A DNA stretch of 64,000 bases. Source: UBA7662 sp943369355 (GTDB lineage: Bacteria; Bacteroidota; Bacteroidia; UBA7662). A model generated the notes under the pieces. The model had not been told where the DNA came from. It did no database searches and saw only the letters and a list, made by a program, of their open reading frames with translations. The stretch covers positions 248,001 to 312,000 of the forward strand of contig CALRMX020000005.1 of assembly GCA_943369355.1 (NCBI GenBank). The letters are read 5' to 3'. Numbering within the stretch: position 1 is the first letter of the stretch; each line of letters opens with the position of its first letter. Shown here one piece after another: positions 24,668 through 33,041 of this stretch. A program made the translations under genes and the position numbers.

Positions 24668-26324
24668 CAGTTAAAGTATGATGGAAAAGTTGTAGCGCTT
24701 GCTGGTTAGCGGCGGCATCGGTATAAACAAGCAAAACGGCTGCCTGGTTTGCCGACTGCCAAGCTTGGTAGGCGTCGCGCAAAGATAGGGCATCGCGGGC
24801 CTCAAACACCCGCAGCCCCCAGCCTTCGGCGAGTTTGTCGATTTGTGCGGACCGTGGCGTGGCGAAGAGCGTTTCGAGCTCAGGCTGCTGGCGCGGCCCG
24901 TCGATGATGCGGAAGATATCGCCACCGCCATTGTGCAACACCACCACCTTGAAGTTGGGCGGCACGGTATCGATGGTGAAAGCGTTGAGGTCGTACAAAA
25001 ACGACAGCTCGCCCGTGATGAGCACCGTTGCTCCTTCCCAACAGCTTGCGAAGCCAAGGGCGGTGCTGGTCACGCCGTCGATGCCGGCGGTGCCGCGGTT
25101 GGCATGCAGCAGCTCGCGCTGTGCGGTACCGTAGGCGGCAAATTGCTGGTAACGTACGGGCATGGAGTTGCCGAGATGCAGTGCGGTATTGGCCGGGAGC
25201 CAGTCGAGGAGCTGCCGCATTACCGCCAGATCGCTATGCGGCAACTGCGCCCAAAGCGGGTTCAAACGTTCGAGCACTACCGCGGCCTGCTCCTGCTGCT
25301 GTCGCGCATAGTCGCCACGACCTCGGGGCAGGGTGGCCAGCGCAGTGAGGGCTTCTCCTTCGTGGGCGAGCCACAGGGCGCCCAGGCGCATGCTGCTGTC
25401 GTGTGGGCGGCCCAGCGGGTCGATGCGCCAATGGCTATGGGGATGCGCACGCAGCGCTTGTTTGAGGCGTTTGGAAAGCCAGGGACCTCCCCAGCTGATG
25501 ATCAATTCGGGGAGGGCGAGGGTGCCGGTAATGCGCAACAGCTCGTCGATGCCTGCTAAGGTGGGCGTAAAATTGCTGAGCGGCTCGGCCACCACCAGCA
25601 CGCGCGGATCGGCGGCGAGGGCATCTACGGCCTGCTGCTGTAGCTCATCGGCACTGCCGGCGCCGGGGAGCAACCAGATGCTGCTGGCGCGGTGCCAGTC
25701 GTGCACCAGTGCTTCGGGTATATCTTGCTCGCCACTGCTGCGGTAGCTGTGGTAAACGGCTTGGGTTTCGGGGGAGAAAGGCTCGGGTAATTGGTAGAGG
25801 GGTTCGCGCAGGGGTACGTTGAGCTGAACCGGACCACGCTGTTGAACGGCTTGCTGCCACAGCTCGCTGAGGCTGCGGCGCAGCTGCCAGCGGTCGCTGT
25901 CGTCGTGCAGCTGCTCGGGGGCTGTGGCATAGCCCACCAGGTGGGTACGCAAGGCCTCGGCTTGATGCACCACCTGCCCATCGCCTTGGTCGAGCCAGGC
26001 GATGGGGCGGTCGGCACTGAGCACCACCAACGGTACCCGCTGGTACCACGCTTCGGCGATGGCTGGGGCGTAGTTGAGCAGGGCAGTACCGGAGGTGCAG
26101 ATGAGGGCGACGGGTTTGCGGGTGGCGAGGGCTTTGCCGAGGGCAATGTAGGCGGCGGCACGTTCGTCGAGCACCGTTTGTATGCGAAAGCTGCCCTGAC
26201 GGGCAAACATCAGGCTGAGGGGCGCCGAGCGAGAACCGGGCGAGATGACCACTTCGGTGAGCCCGAGGCGTGCCAGGCCGGCACTGATGATGGCGGCTAC
26301 TTCATTGTGGATCAATTCCGGCAT
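24651..26324 (-). CDS. menD: SEPHCHC synthase MenD
   Basis: A 557-residue thiamine-diphosphate enzyme that adds 2-oxoglutarate-derived succinyl semialdehyde to isochorismate. The N-terminal part shows VVISPGSRSAPLSLMF, the cofactor Glu in VLDERAAAYIALG, and CTSGTALLNYAPAI with PLVVLSADRP. The C-terminal ThDP-binding region contains ANRGTAGIDGVTSTALG and GELSFLYDLNAF with NFKVVVLHNGGGDIF. It overlaps menF by 23 nt and menB by 17 nt, indicating tight coupling. Confidence 0.96.
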   Translation of the reverse strand: MPELIHNEVAAIISAGLARLGLTEVVISPGSRSAPLSLMFARQGSFRIQTVLDERAAAYIALGKALATRKPVALICTSGTALLNYAPAIAEAWYQRVPLVVLSADRPIAWLDQGDGQVVHQAEALRTHLVGYATAPEQLHDDSDRWQLRRSLSELWQQAVQQRGPVQLNVPLREPLYQLPEPFSPETQAVYHSYRSSGEQDIPEALVHDWHRASSIWLLPGAGSADELQQQAVDALAADPRVLVVAEPLSNFTPTLAGIDELLRITGTLALPELIISWGGPWLSKRLKQALRAHPHSHWRIDPLGRPHDSSMRLGALWLAHEGEALTALATLPRGRGDYARQQQEQAAVVLERLNPLWAQLPHSDLAVMRQLLDWLPANTALHLGNSMPVRYQQFAAYGTAQRELLHANRGTAGIDGVTSTALGFASCWEGATVLITGELSFLYDLNAFTIDTVPPNFKVVVLHNGGGDIFRIIDGPRQQPELETLFATPRSAQIDKLAEGWGLRVFEARDALSLRDAYQAWQSANQAAVLLVYTDAAANQQALQLFHHTLTVAHDQ

Positions 26325-27459
26325 GGTGAAAGGCGGCTAAAAGGGTTTGGGCTTTGGCTTCGGTTTCGGCCCACTCGGCGGCGAGGTCGGAACCGGCTAC
26401 CAGTCCGCCACCGAGGTAGAGACTGGCCGCCTGCTCGCTCAGCGCGGCGGTACGCAGGTTCACAAACAGCCGGGCGCTGCCGTCGGGCTGTATGGGTCCG
26501 AGGAAACCTCCATAAAACTGCCGGGGGTGCGCCTCGTGGGTGGCGATAAAACTGCGGGCAGCTGCCAGCGGGTAGCCGCAAACGGCCGGAGTGGGGTGTA
26601 ACTTTTCGAGCACCTCCGTGAGGCCTACCGGCCCTTTGGCTTCGATGCGGCTACGCAGATGCCATACTTGGGCAGCACGGATGGTCTCGCGGGGGGCGAT
26701 GCTCACCTCCATGCCCAGGGCGGCGAGCTGCTCACGAATGTAATCGGTCACAATCTGCTGCTCGGCTTCTTCTTTGGGCTGCCAGCCTTGGTCATCATCG
26801 CTCACAGCGCGGGTGCCGGCGAGCGACATGGTGCTGAGGCCGTCGGCGCGGTAATCGACTAACAGCTCGGGTGATGCGCCGAGCCAACATTCGCCGCTGG
26901 GGAGGCGACACAGACTCACAAAGGCGTCGGGATAGAGGGCACACAGGGCGTCGTAAACAGCGCTGGAATCGATGGGCGTGGCAAACTGGAGCTGCAGGGT
27001 GCGCGAAAGCACTACCTTCTGCAGCCGACCCTGTCCGATGGCCTTCAAGGCTGCTTCAACGGTTTGCTGATACTGTTGGTGGCTCGTAGAGGGCGGCAAC
27101 GTTGTTTTGGTCAAAACAGGTGCATCTTCGCTCGCCAATCGTGCCTGCAACTGGGTGAGCCGCAGCAGCTGGCTGGCGGTGAGGGTGCCAAACTGCAAGG
27201 CGTCGGGATTAAACTCGAGACCGGTAAAAGCCAAATCGCGACGGATGAACGTAGCGCTGCGCTGGGGCCAGTCGAAAGGTGCCAGCACAAAACCTGCTTG
27301 TTCGGCAGCCAGGGTGGCGGGTGTAGCGTCGAGCTGCAGCCAACAGTGGCTGTGGCTTTCTCCCGGCAAACGAAAGCTCACCCACGGCAGTCCCTCGGTA
27401 GTGGCTGCGGCGACAAACTGCCGCAGTGTGGCGGTATTTTTCCGGGTAGTATGGATCAC
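26302..27459 (-). CDS. menF: Isochorismate synthase
   Basis: A 385-residue chorismate-binding enzyme converting chorismate to isochorismate, the first committed step of menaquinone synthesis. Family motifs: KVVLSRTL, WLGASPELLV, MSLAGTR, KEEAEQQIVTDYI, LHPTPAVCGYP and FYGGFLGP, with a final EAKAQTLL. The start is GTG at 27459, overlapping the menI stop as GTGA. The longer frame upstream is a His/Arg-rich shadow of menI. Confidence 0.93.
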   Translation of the reverse strand: MIHTTRKNTATLRQFVAAATTEGLPWVSFRLPGESHSHCWLQLDATPATLAAEQAGFVLAPFDWPQRSATFIRRDLAFTGLEFNPDALQFGTLTASQLLRLTQLQARLASEDAPVLTKTTLPPSTSHQQYQQTVEAALKAIGQGRLQKVVLSRTLQLQFATPIDSSAVYDALCALYPDAFVSLCRLPSGECWLGASPELLVDYRADGLSTMSLAGTRAVSDDDQGWQPKEEAEQQIVTDYIREQLAALGMEVSIAPRETIRAAQVWHLRSRIEAKGPVGLTEVLEKLHPTPAVCGYPLAAARSFIATHEAHPRQFYGGFLGPIQPDGSARLFVNLRTAALSEQAASLYLGGGLVAGSDLAAEWAETEAKAQTLLAAFHHAGIDPQ

Positions 27460-27881
27460 GGTTTGGGCAAGTCGATGATGGCGGCGGTGAAGCGGCTGAT
27501 GCAGATGAGCTGCCCCTCGGGACCCGTGATGCGAATGTCCCAGATGTGTGTTTGTTTGCCTTGATGTACGATGTGTGCCGTGCACAACACCTCTCCGGTG
27601 CGGATCGACTTCACGTGGTTGGCGTTGATCTCGAGGCCAACGGCTGCACGACCTTCGCCAGCAAGCATATTCGAGCCCACACTCCCTACGGTTTCGGCCA
27701 AGGCTACCGACGCCCCGCCATGCAACATCCCAAAGGGCTGGTGTGTGCGGTGGTCAACCGGCATGGTGGCTTCTACTAAACCGGGTTCTACACGCGTAAA
27801 ACGTATGCCCAGCTGTGCCGAAAGCGTATTGGCGCTGCTGGCGTTGAGCTGCTCGAGCAGCGAGGGAGATGACATCGACAT
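27456..27881 (-). CDS. menI: Hotdog-fold thioesterase, probably DHNA-CoA thioesterase MenI
   Basis: About 141 residues of the PaaI/YdiI type. The active-site segment is PFGMLHGGASVALAETVGS, with Glu in the helix as general base; it is followed by VGLEINANHVKSIRTGEVLC and KQTHIWDIRI. Its place as first gene of menI-menF-menD-menB supports hydrolysis of 1,4-dihydroxy-2-naphthoyl-CoA. The start at 27881 follows a TATTTTCG box by 15 nt; the next ATG at 27875 is equally possible. menC, menE, menH and menA are not in the window. Confidence 0.85.
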   Translation of the reverse strand: MSMSSPSLLEQLNASSANTLSAQLGIRFTRVEPGLVEATMPVDHRTHQPFGMLHGGASVALAETVGSVGSNMLAGEGRAAVGLEINANHVKSIRTGEVLCTAHIVHQGKQTHIWDIRITGPEGQLICISRFTAAIIDLPKP

Positions 27882-27896
27882 AAGGTAACGTTGAGG

Positions 27897-27904
27897 CGAA
27901 AATA
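27897..27904 (-). promoter_or_regulatory. -7 promoter-like box of the men operon
   Basis: The minus strand reads TATTTTCG, one mismatch to TAnnTTTG, 15 nt before the menI ATG. Confidence 0.4.
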
Positions 27905-27968
27905 CGGTAAAGCAGGGATAATACACGGCCGCACCAATCCGAAAACCACGACAAGTCGTAAGTGGTTC

Positions 27969-28178
27969 ATGCAAACACGATTTCTATCCCCCACGCAGCT
28001 ACTATACAGCCGGATAGCCGATTCTGTTTTTGTGATAGCACTCTTGGCTGCACTCGCCTTTACCTTGGCTTCGGCCGCCGAATTGCCGAGGCTTAGCGGC
28101 ACAATCACACCTTCCAAACCCCTGCAAGCGCTACCTCATCCACCCGTGCAGCGGGTGCGTTGTATGGTAGTCGACTGA
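27969..28178 (+). CDS. Possible small single-pass membrane protein
   Basis: A 69-codon frame divergent from the men operon with one convincing hydrophobic stretch (SVFVIALLAALAFTLASAA). No promoter box or family was recognised; it may be chance. Confidence 0.2.
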   Translation: MQTRFLSPTQLLYSRIADSVFVIALLAALAFTLASAAELPRLSGTITPSKPLQALPHPPVQRVRCMVVD

Positions 28179-28221
28179 GCTTGCTTTTGCCTTTGATCGA
28201 CAGCAGCTGACTACTGCGGGC

Positions 28222-28246
28222 ACAAAAAATCCCAACTAGCGGGAAA
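28222..28246 (-). terminator. Weak terminator candidate downstream of tRNA-Val
   Basis: On the minus strand TCCC-(7 nt)-GGGA is followed by six T. The stem is short, but the position just after the tRNA 3' end is right. Confidence 0.4.
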
Positions 28247-28247
28247 A

Positions 28248-28325
28248 TGGTGGGTGATAATGGATTCGAACCATCGACCCCTACCCTGTCAAGGTAGTGC
28301 TCTAAACCAGCTGAGCTAATCACCC
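28248..28325 (-). tRNA. tRNA-Val(GAC), CCA end encoded
   Basis: The acceptor stem GGGTGAT/ATCACCC pairs fully. The D-arm is AGCTCAGCTGG, the anticodon stem-loop CTACC-TTGACAG-GGTAG has anticodon GAC, and the T-arm contains GGTTCGAATCC. The discriminator A is followed by an encoded CCA at 28250-28248. Confidence 0.95.
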
Positions 28326-28363
28326 AATAGCACAAAAATAGCGATTTAATAGCTGAAATGCTA

Positions 28364-28397
28364 GAAAAAACGAAGGGCGGGAATTCCTCCCCGCCCT
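28364..28397 (-). terminator. Terminator after the cohesin/Ig protein gene
   Basis: The 8-bp stem AGGGCGGG/CCCGCCCT (28374-28381 and 28390-28397) with an 8-nt loop is followed on the minus strand by TTCGTTTTTT. It separates the T9SS genes from tRNA-Val. Confidence 0.8.
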
Positions 28398-28413
28398 CTT
28401 ACTTGAATGTTAA

Positions 28414-31400
28414 TTAGCGCTGAATGACAAGGCGCTGATAGTTCAAACGTTCACCCTGCCGGAGCTGTACCAAATAAACCGCTGGTGGTAGTTCGTCGAG
28501 CTGGAGCTGTTCGCGGTCGGCATAACTGCCCGCTGCATAGCGCTTTTGATACACCAAGGCTCCGGTAACCGAACGCAATTCGATTTCTAGTGCATGATGA
28601 TTCGAGCTTTCCAACTCCAAAATCAGCAAACCTGCCGTTGGGTTAGGGTAAATGCGTGCCTGAAGCACTTGTTTGTCGGCTACCGCTACATTCGTCACTA
28701 CTATGGCATTCGAGCTGTCGGAATTACAACCTTGTGTACTCAAACGCAGCGCACGGTAACTTCCGTTTTGCGTGATGATGAGCGTACTATCCGTAATGCC
28801 AGCCAACAAAATGCCGTTGCGGAACCACAGTAAATCGGTTCCTGGGCGCGCAAAAATCGTATCGGCATTGGTGGTCAAAACGGGTGCTGCCGGTTTCGGG
28901 TTCACGGTTACGGTAAGGGCTGCCGACGTATCGAAGCAAGCTGTTGCGTTGGTGACCACCACCCGGTAGCTTCCAGCCAGGCTAGCGGTAAGGCTCGCCG
29001 CTGTTTGGCCTGCCAACGCTACACCATTTCGTAGCCAACGGTAGCTAAGGCCAGTACCGGTATTGGCATTCAGCACTACGGTATTGCCTTCGCAGAGGGT
29101 GGTGCTACCGGCTGCCGAAACAGTAGCCGTAGGCAAAGGAACGATGATCACGCTTACGGCTGCCGAGGTATCGAAACATCCGGTAGCGCTATTGGTAATC
29201 AGTACCCGATAACTGCCTGCGGCACCTACCCGTAAACTGGCTTGGGTGCTTCCGATCAGTACGCTGCCATTCAAGAGCCACACATAGTTGAAGCCTGTAC
29301 CTGTAGTAGCGTTTAAGGTTACGCTGTCGCCCACACATCGGGTTAGCGATCCTACGGGACTAATCTGTGCTGCGGGTATCGGATTTACTGTCACGCTTAC
29401 AGCGGCCGAGGTATCGAAACAACCCGTTACGGCATTGGTCACAATCAATCGGTAGGTGCCGCTGGCGTTGGCGGTAAGTGTTGGTGTAAGGTTGCCACTC
29501 ACTGCACTGCCGTTGAACAACCAACGATAACTGCGGTCGGGCGACGAAACACCATTCAGGACCACCGCGCCTCCTTGACAGAAGGTTGTGGGGCCCGCAG
29601 GGGTAACGGTAGTATTGGGCAGGGCATTTTCGGTGACAACGGTAACGGCTGAGCTATCGCGGCAACCCGAAGCATTGGTCACCACCACGCGGTAGCTGCC
29701 TGCCTGGTTCACCACCAAGCTGGAGGCAGTTTGTCCGCTAAGCAAAAGGCCATTGCGCAGCCATTGGTAGCTGAAACCGGTGCCTGTATTGGCGTTGAGG
29801 ACAGCGCTGCTACCTTGGCAAAATGCAGCCGTAGCACCTTGGCTGATGTTCGCCGCTGGTAAGGCATTCACGGTTATGCTGCGGAGCACCGTATCGCGAC
29901 AACCGTTGGCATTTTGGGTGGTATAACCAACGGTATGGGTACCGATACCCGCCAAGGCCGGGTTAAAATTGCCACCACTCACCGCAGTGCCAAAATATAC
30001 GCCACCGGCAGGCAAACCGCCACTGAGGGCGAAGGCTGGGGCATTGATACAAACGGCGGCTTGCACGGGGAAGGTAGTGCCCGGTAGGGCCAACACCTGA
30101 ATGAACCGACTGGCCGTATCGCTGCAGCCGTTTACTTGTACGCCATACTTCACCAAGTAGGTGCCAGGTGCCAGCGTGCTCGGATTAAAGCGGTTGTTCA
30201 CCACGCCGGGACCAACAAAGGTTCCTCCTGCGGGTTGGCCGCCAATCAACTGAAACGAAGGGCTGTTGACACAAACCGGCAAGATGCTGTCGAGCGTAAC
30301 CACCGGTTTAGGCGTTACCGTAACCTGAATGGCCGCCGTGGTAAAGGTGCATGCGTTGCCCGAAAGGCGATAGGCAGCGGTGTAGGCTCCACTTTGGTTG
30401 ACTACCAGCGGACGAAGGGTATCGGGCAGCTGTATGCCGTTGCGGAACCAACGCACAAAGGTGGTGGCTTGGGAGAGGTCGAGGTTAACCGAACCGCCCT
30501 GACAGAACGTTGTTGCCCCCGAGGCGTTGATTTGCGCCGAGGCCGTGGCGGCAACCACTGTTACCGAGTCGGCGAAAACGCGACAGCCAAAGACATCGGT
30601 AAGGCGAACGGTATACTTGCCGGCAGGCACGCGGAGCACGGTATCGGTAGCGCCGGCGATGGGTCCGCTGGCACTAAACCACTGCCGTTGCAGACTGGTC
30701 GCCGGTATGCGTAAGGTGGCCGAGTCGCCTGCACATACGGGCGATCCGGTAACGGTGATGGTTGGTTTGGTTGGCAACGCACGGATATTCACCAGCTGAG
30801 CTGCCGATAGCGTTTGGCAGCCGTTGAGGGTAGAACGTACGGTGTAGGCGCCGCTGAGTGTAGCCCGAAACACGGTATCGGTTGCGCCCGAGAGGGTGTT
30901 GCCGTTGCGGAACCACTGCAAGGTATAGCCCGGCTCGCGGTACGCACGAAGTACCACGGTATCGCCAGAGCAGGCGTGCAAGGTATCGGCATACGGGGTG
31001 ATTTGGGCGATGGGCGACGGATTGATGGTCACACGTACGGTATCGCTCACCACAAAACAGCTGCTGTTGAGCGAAACACGCAGGGTATAGTTGCCGCTCA
31101 ACGAAGGGGTAAACAAGCGGTTGTTGGCACCAGCTACAGGCGTACCGTTGCGCGACCATTGGTATTGGTAGGCGGTACCCGAAGGACCAGTAAGCTGGGT
31201 GGGCTGATTGGCACAAAAGGTGACATTGCCCGAAGGACTTACCGTGGCCACAGGCGAACAAGGCAACGAGCGTATCTGGCCATTATCAAGCAAGAAGTTG
31301 GGATTGCCCTCATTCAAAGTAGCCTGGATGTTGCTCAAGGATAGCGTATTGTTGACCGTAAAGGCGGGCAGCACCTTAAAACGGATAAAAAATAAATTGC

Positions 31401-33006
31401 CGGAGGCCGAACGGGCTGTGGTTCCAGCCAAAGCAATGGAATAGCGGTTGTTGCCCACCATGTTGGTGGCTGCCGACCAGCTGGCACTGGCGGTACCGGC
31501 CTGCACCACGCCCAAAGGCTGTAAGAAATTGGCATTGTAGTCGAAAGCAAACGATACGGCTGTAATCGACTTCCCTTGCGGCAGCTGATCCATAAATACA
31601 GCTACGTCTACCAGGGTATCGCCAGCTATGAGCACCGTATCGCGTACGTACAAACGGGTGTCGTACAATTGGATATTGCCCGAGCTGCGGGTGGCGTTCA
31701 CCGAGTCGGTGGCGGTAATGGTTACCACCCCACCTTGGCGCGCGGTGAGCAAGCCGGTGGTGCTGATGGTGGCGAGGGTTGAGTCACTCACCGTCCAGCG
31801 GTAAGGTGCAAAACCGTTGCTGGCCGTAAACTGACGGGTTTCGCCGGCCACCACCTCAGCGTTATTGGGCGAGATGGTGATTTGCGGCAAGGCAATGGCC
31901 GTTTGGGTGCTGCTGCTCACCAATGCCGTGAGGTTTTGGTTGAAGAGGGTGTTGCTGAAGCTAACCGTAAACTGGTAGTTGAAGGTGTACAAATTGGGAA
32001 CAGCAATGCGCAGATAGCAGAGTATGCCGCCACCGCTCAGGGCTGTGGGGCTGGCAAAACTCACCTCCCAGCTCGTGGCCGATTGTTGCCCCAAGAAGGT
32101 TTGGTTAACGCCGGCGAGCAAGGTACCGTTGCGTTCAACTCCCAGCACACGCAATCCGGTTTGGGCCGATAAATTCACCTCGAATGAGCCTGAAATCACG
32201 TTCCAGGGGGTTAGGTTGCCTACATAAACGGGCAAGAGCAGTTCGGTGCCTTGCAGGCGCGAGCTGTCGCGGGTCCACATCCGGAAATTGCGAACCACCA
32301 AGTCTTGACTCATTTGTCCGCTAAAGCCATTCGAGTCGGTAGCGATGGCCCAGGTGATGCCCGCGGTGCTTGCAATGAAGCGTGCTGTATTGGCAGTGAG
32401 CGACTGTATGCTGCCGCGGGTGCTGTCGGATAGGCGCCAGCTGTAGGGCGCGCGGCCACCACTGGCGGTAAATTGCAGCGTATCGCCTACCACCACATTC
32501 GCCGAGCCCGGATTCACACCAATCGACGGCAACGATGGCACCGTAAGGGTGCCGTTGCGGAAGGTGAGTGTTGGACTGCCCTGGTTGAGGTAGGTATTGG
32601 TAGCGGCGGTGCTAAAATTGATACCGGTGCTGTAACCACCAAAGGTAGAAATGACCCTGAATCGCACATAAAACAATACACCCGTGCCGCTCAAGGGCGT
32701 GGCCGAAGCTGCGGCCACGGTAACTGTGCCCGAGCCCCCAAAGTTGGCAATGGGATTGGCTGCTGCCGACATTGTGCCGGTAGTCACCAACGAATCTGCG
32801 ACCAACTGCGACGAGGTGTAAGTGAGCTGCACCTGGTAGCTGATGATGTTGCGACCGGTGAAGGTAGAATCGACATAGACGGGTAGCAGGAAACTGCTGC
32901 CCACCAAGGCGGTGGTATCGGGCAGCCGCAGGCGTATCGACTGGGCCGCTGCTCCTCCCAGTTGGAAGAGCAGGGCGGTCAATAGTGCGATGAATATCTT
33001 TTTCAT
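28414..33006 (-). CDS. T9SS-sorted protein with three cohesin-like domains and an Ig-like repeat array
   Basis: About 1530 residues. The signal peptide MKKIFIALLTALLFQLGGAAA leaves Gln at +1. Three cohesin-like modules (starting SIRLRLPDTTALVGSSFLLP, FRMWTRDSSRLQGTELLLP and RLYVRDTVLIAGDTLVDVAV) alternate with two BIG2-type Ig domains (GDTLQFTASGGRAPYSW; GETRQFTASNGFAPYRW). About ten Ig/PKD-like repeats follow, typified by TTFCQGGAVVLNG, YRWLFNGSAV and SGTYRLIVTN. The C-terminus is a type A sorting domain (IYPNPTAGLLILELES to YLVQLRQGERLNYQRLVI). It lies 35 bases after the dockerin-bearing beta-helix gene, so both are one transcription unit. It may act as surface scaffold or adhesin (inference). 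Confidence 0.85.
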   Translation of the reverse strand: MKKIFIALLTALLFQLGGAAAQSIRLRLPDTTALVGSSFLLPVYVDSTFTGRNIISYQVQLTYTSSQLVADSLVTTGTMSAAANPIANFGGSGTVTVAAASATPLSGTGVLFYVRFRVISTFGGYSTGINFSTAATNTYLNQGSPTLTFRNGTLTVPSLPSIGVNPGSANVVVGDTLQFTASGGRAPYSWRLSDSTRGSIQSLTANTARFIASTAGITWAIATDSNGFSGQMSQDLVVRNFRMWTRDSSRLQGTELLLPVYVGNLTPWNVISGSFEVNLSAQTGLRVLGVERNGTLLAGVNQTFLGQQSATSWEVSFASPTALSGGGILCYLRIAVPNLYTFNYQFTVSFSNTLFNQNLTALVSSSTQTAIALPQITISPNNAEVVAGETRQFTASNGFAPYRWTVSDSTLATISTTGLLTARQGGVVTITATDSVNATRSSGNIQLYDTRLYVRDTVLIAGDTLVDVAVFMDQLPQGKSITAVSFAFDYNANFLQPLGVVQAGTASASWSAATNMVGNNRYSIALAGTTARSASGNLFFIRFKVLPAFTVNNTLSLSNIQATLNEGNPNFLLDNGQIRSLPCSPVATVSPSGNVTFCANQPTQLTGPSGTAYQYQWSRNGTPVAGANNRLFTPSLSGNYTLRVSLNSSCFVVSDTVRVTINPSPIAQITPYADTLHACSGDTVVLRAYREPGYTLQWFRNGNTLSGATDTVFRATLSGAYTVRSTLNGCQTLSAAQLVNIRALPTKPTITVTGSPVCAGDSATLRIPATSLQRQWFSASGPIAGATDTVLRVPAGKYTVRLTDVFGCRVFADSVTVVAATASAQINASGATTFCQGGSVNLDLSQATTFVRWFRNGIQLPDTLRPLVVNQSGAYTAAYRLSGNACTFTTAAIQVTVTPKPVVTLDSILPVCVNSPSFQLIGGQPAGGTFVGPGVVNNRFNPSTLAPGTYLVKYGVQVNGCSDTASRFIQVLALPGTTFPVQAAVCINAPAFALSGGLPAGGVYFGTAVSGGNFNPALAGIGTHTVGYTTQNANGCRDTVLRSITVNALPAANISQGATAAFCQGSSAVLNANTGTGFSYQWLRNGLLLSGQTASSLVVNQAGSYRVVVTNASGCRDSSAVTVVTENALPNTTVTPAGPTTFCQGGAVVLNGVSSPDRSYRWLFNGSAVSGNLTPTLTANASGTYRLIVTNAVTGCFDTSAAVSVTVNPIPAAQISPVGSLTRCVGDSVTLNATTGTGFNYVWLLNGSVLIGSTQASLRVGAAGSYRVLITNSATGCFDTSAAVSVIIVPLPTATVSAAGSTTLCEGNTVVLNANTGTGLSYRWLRNGVALAGQTAASLTASLAGSYRVVVTNATACFDTSAALTVTVNPKPAAPVLTTNADTIFARPGTDLLWFRNGILLAGITDSTLIITQNGSYRALRLSTQGCNSDSSNAIVVTNVAVADKQVLQARIYPNPTAGLLILELESSNHHALEIELRSVTGALVYQKRYAAGSYADREQLQLDELPPAVYLVQLRQGERLNYQRLVIQR

Positions 33007-33041
33007 GGATGCATCCGTTAAGGTGAAAGCCAAACGCATCC

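Noticed and set aside
27460..27585. Upstream extension of menF
   Set aside because: The extra residues are His/Arg-rich shadow of menI; the GTG overlapping the menI stop fits better.
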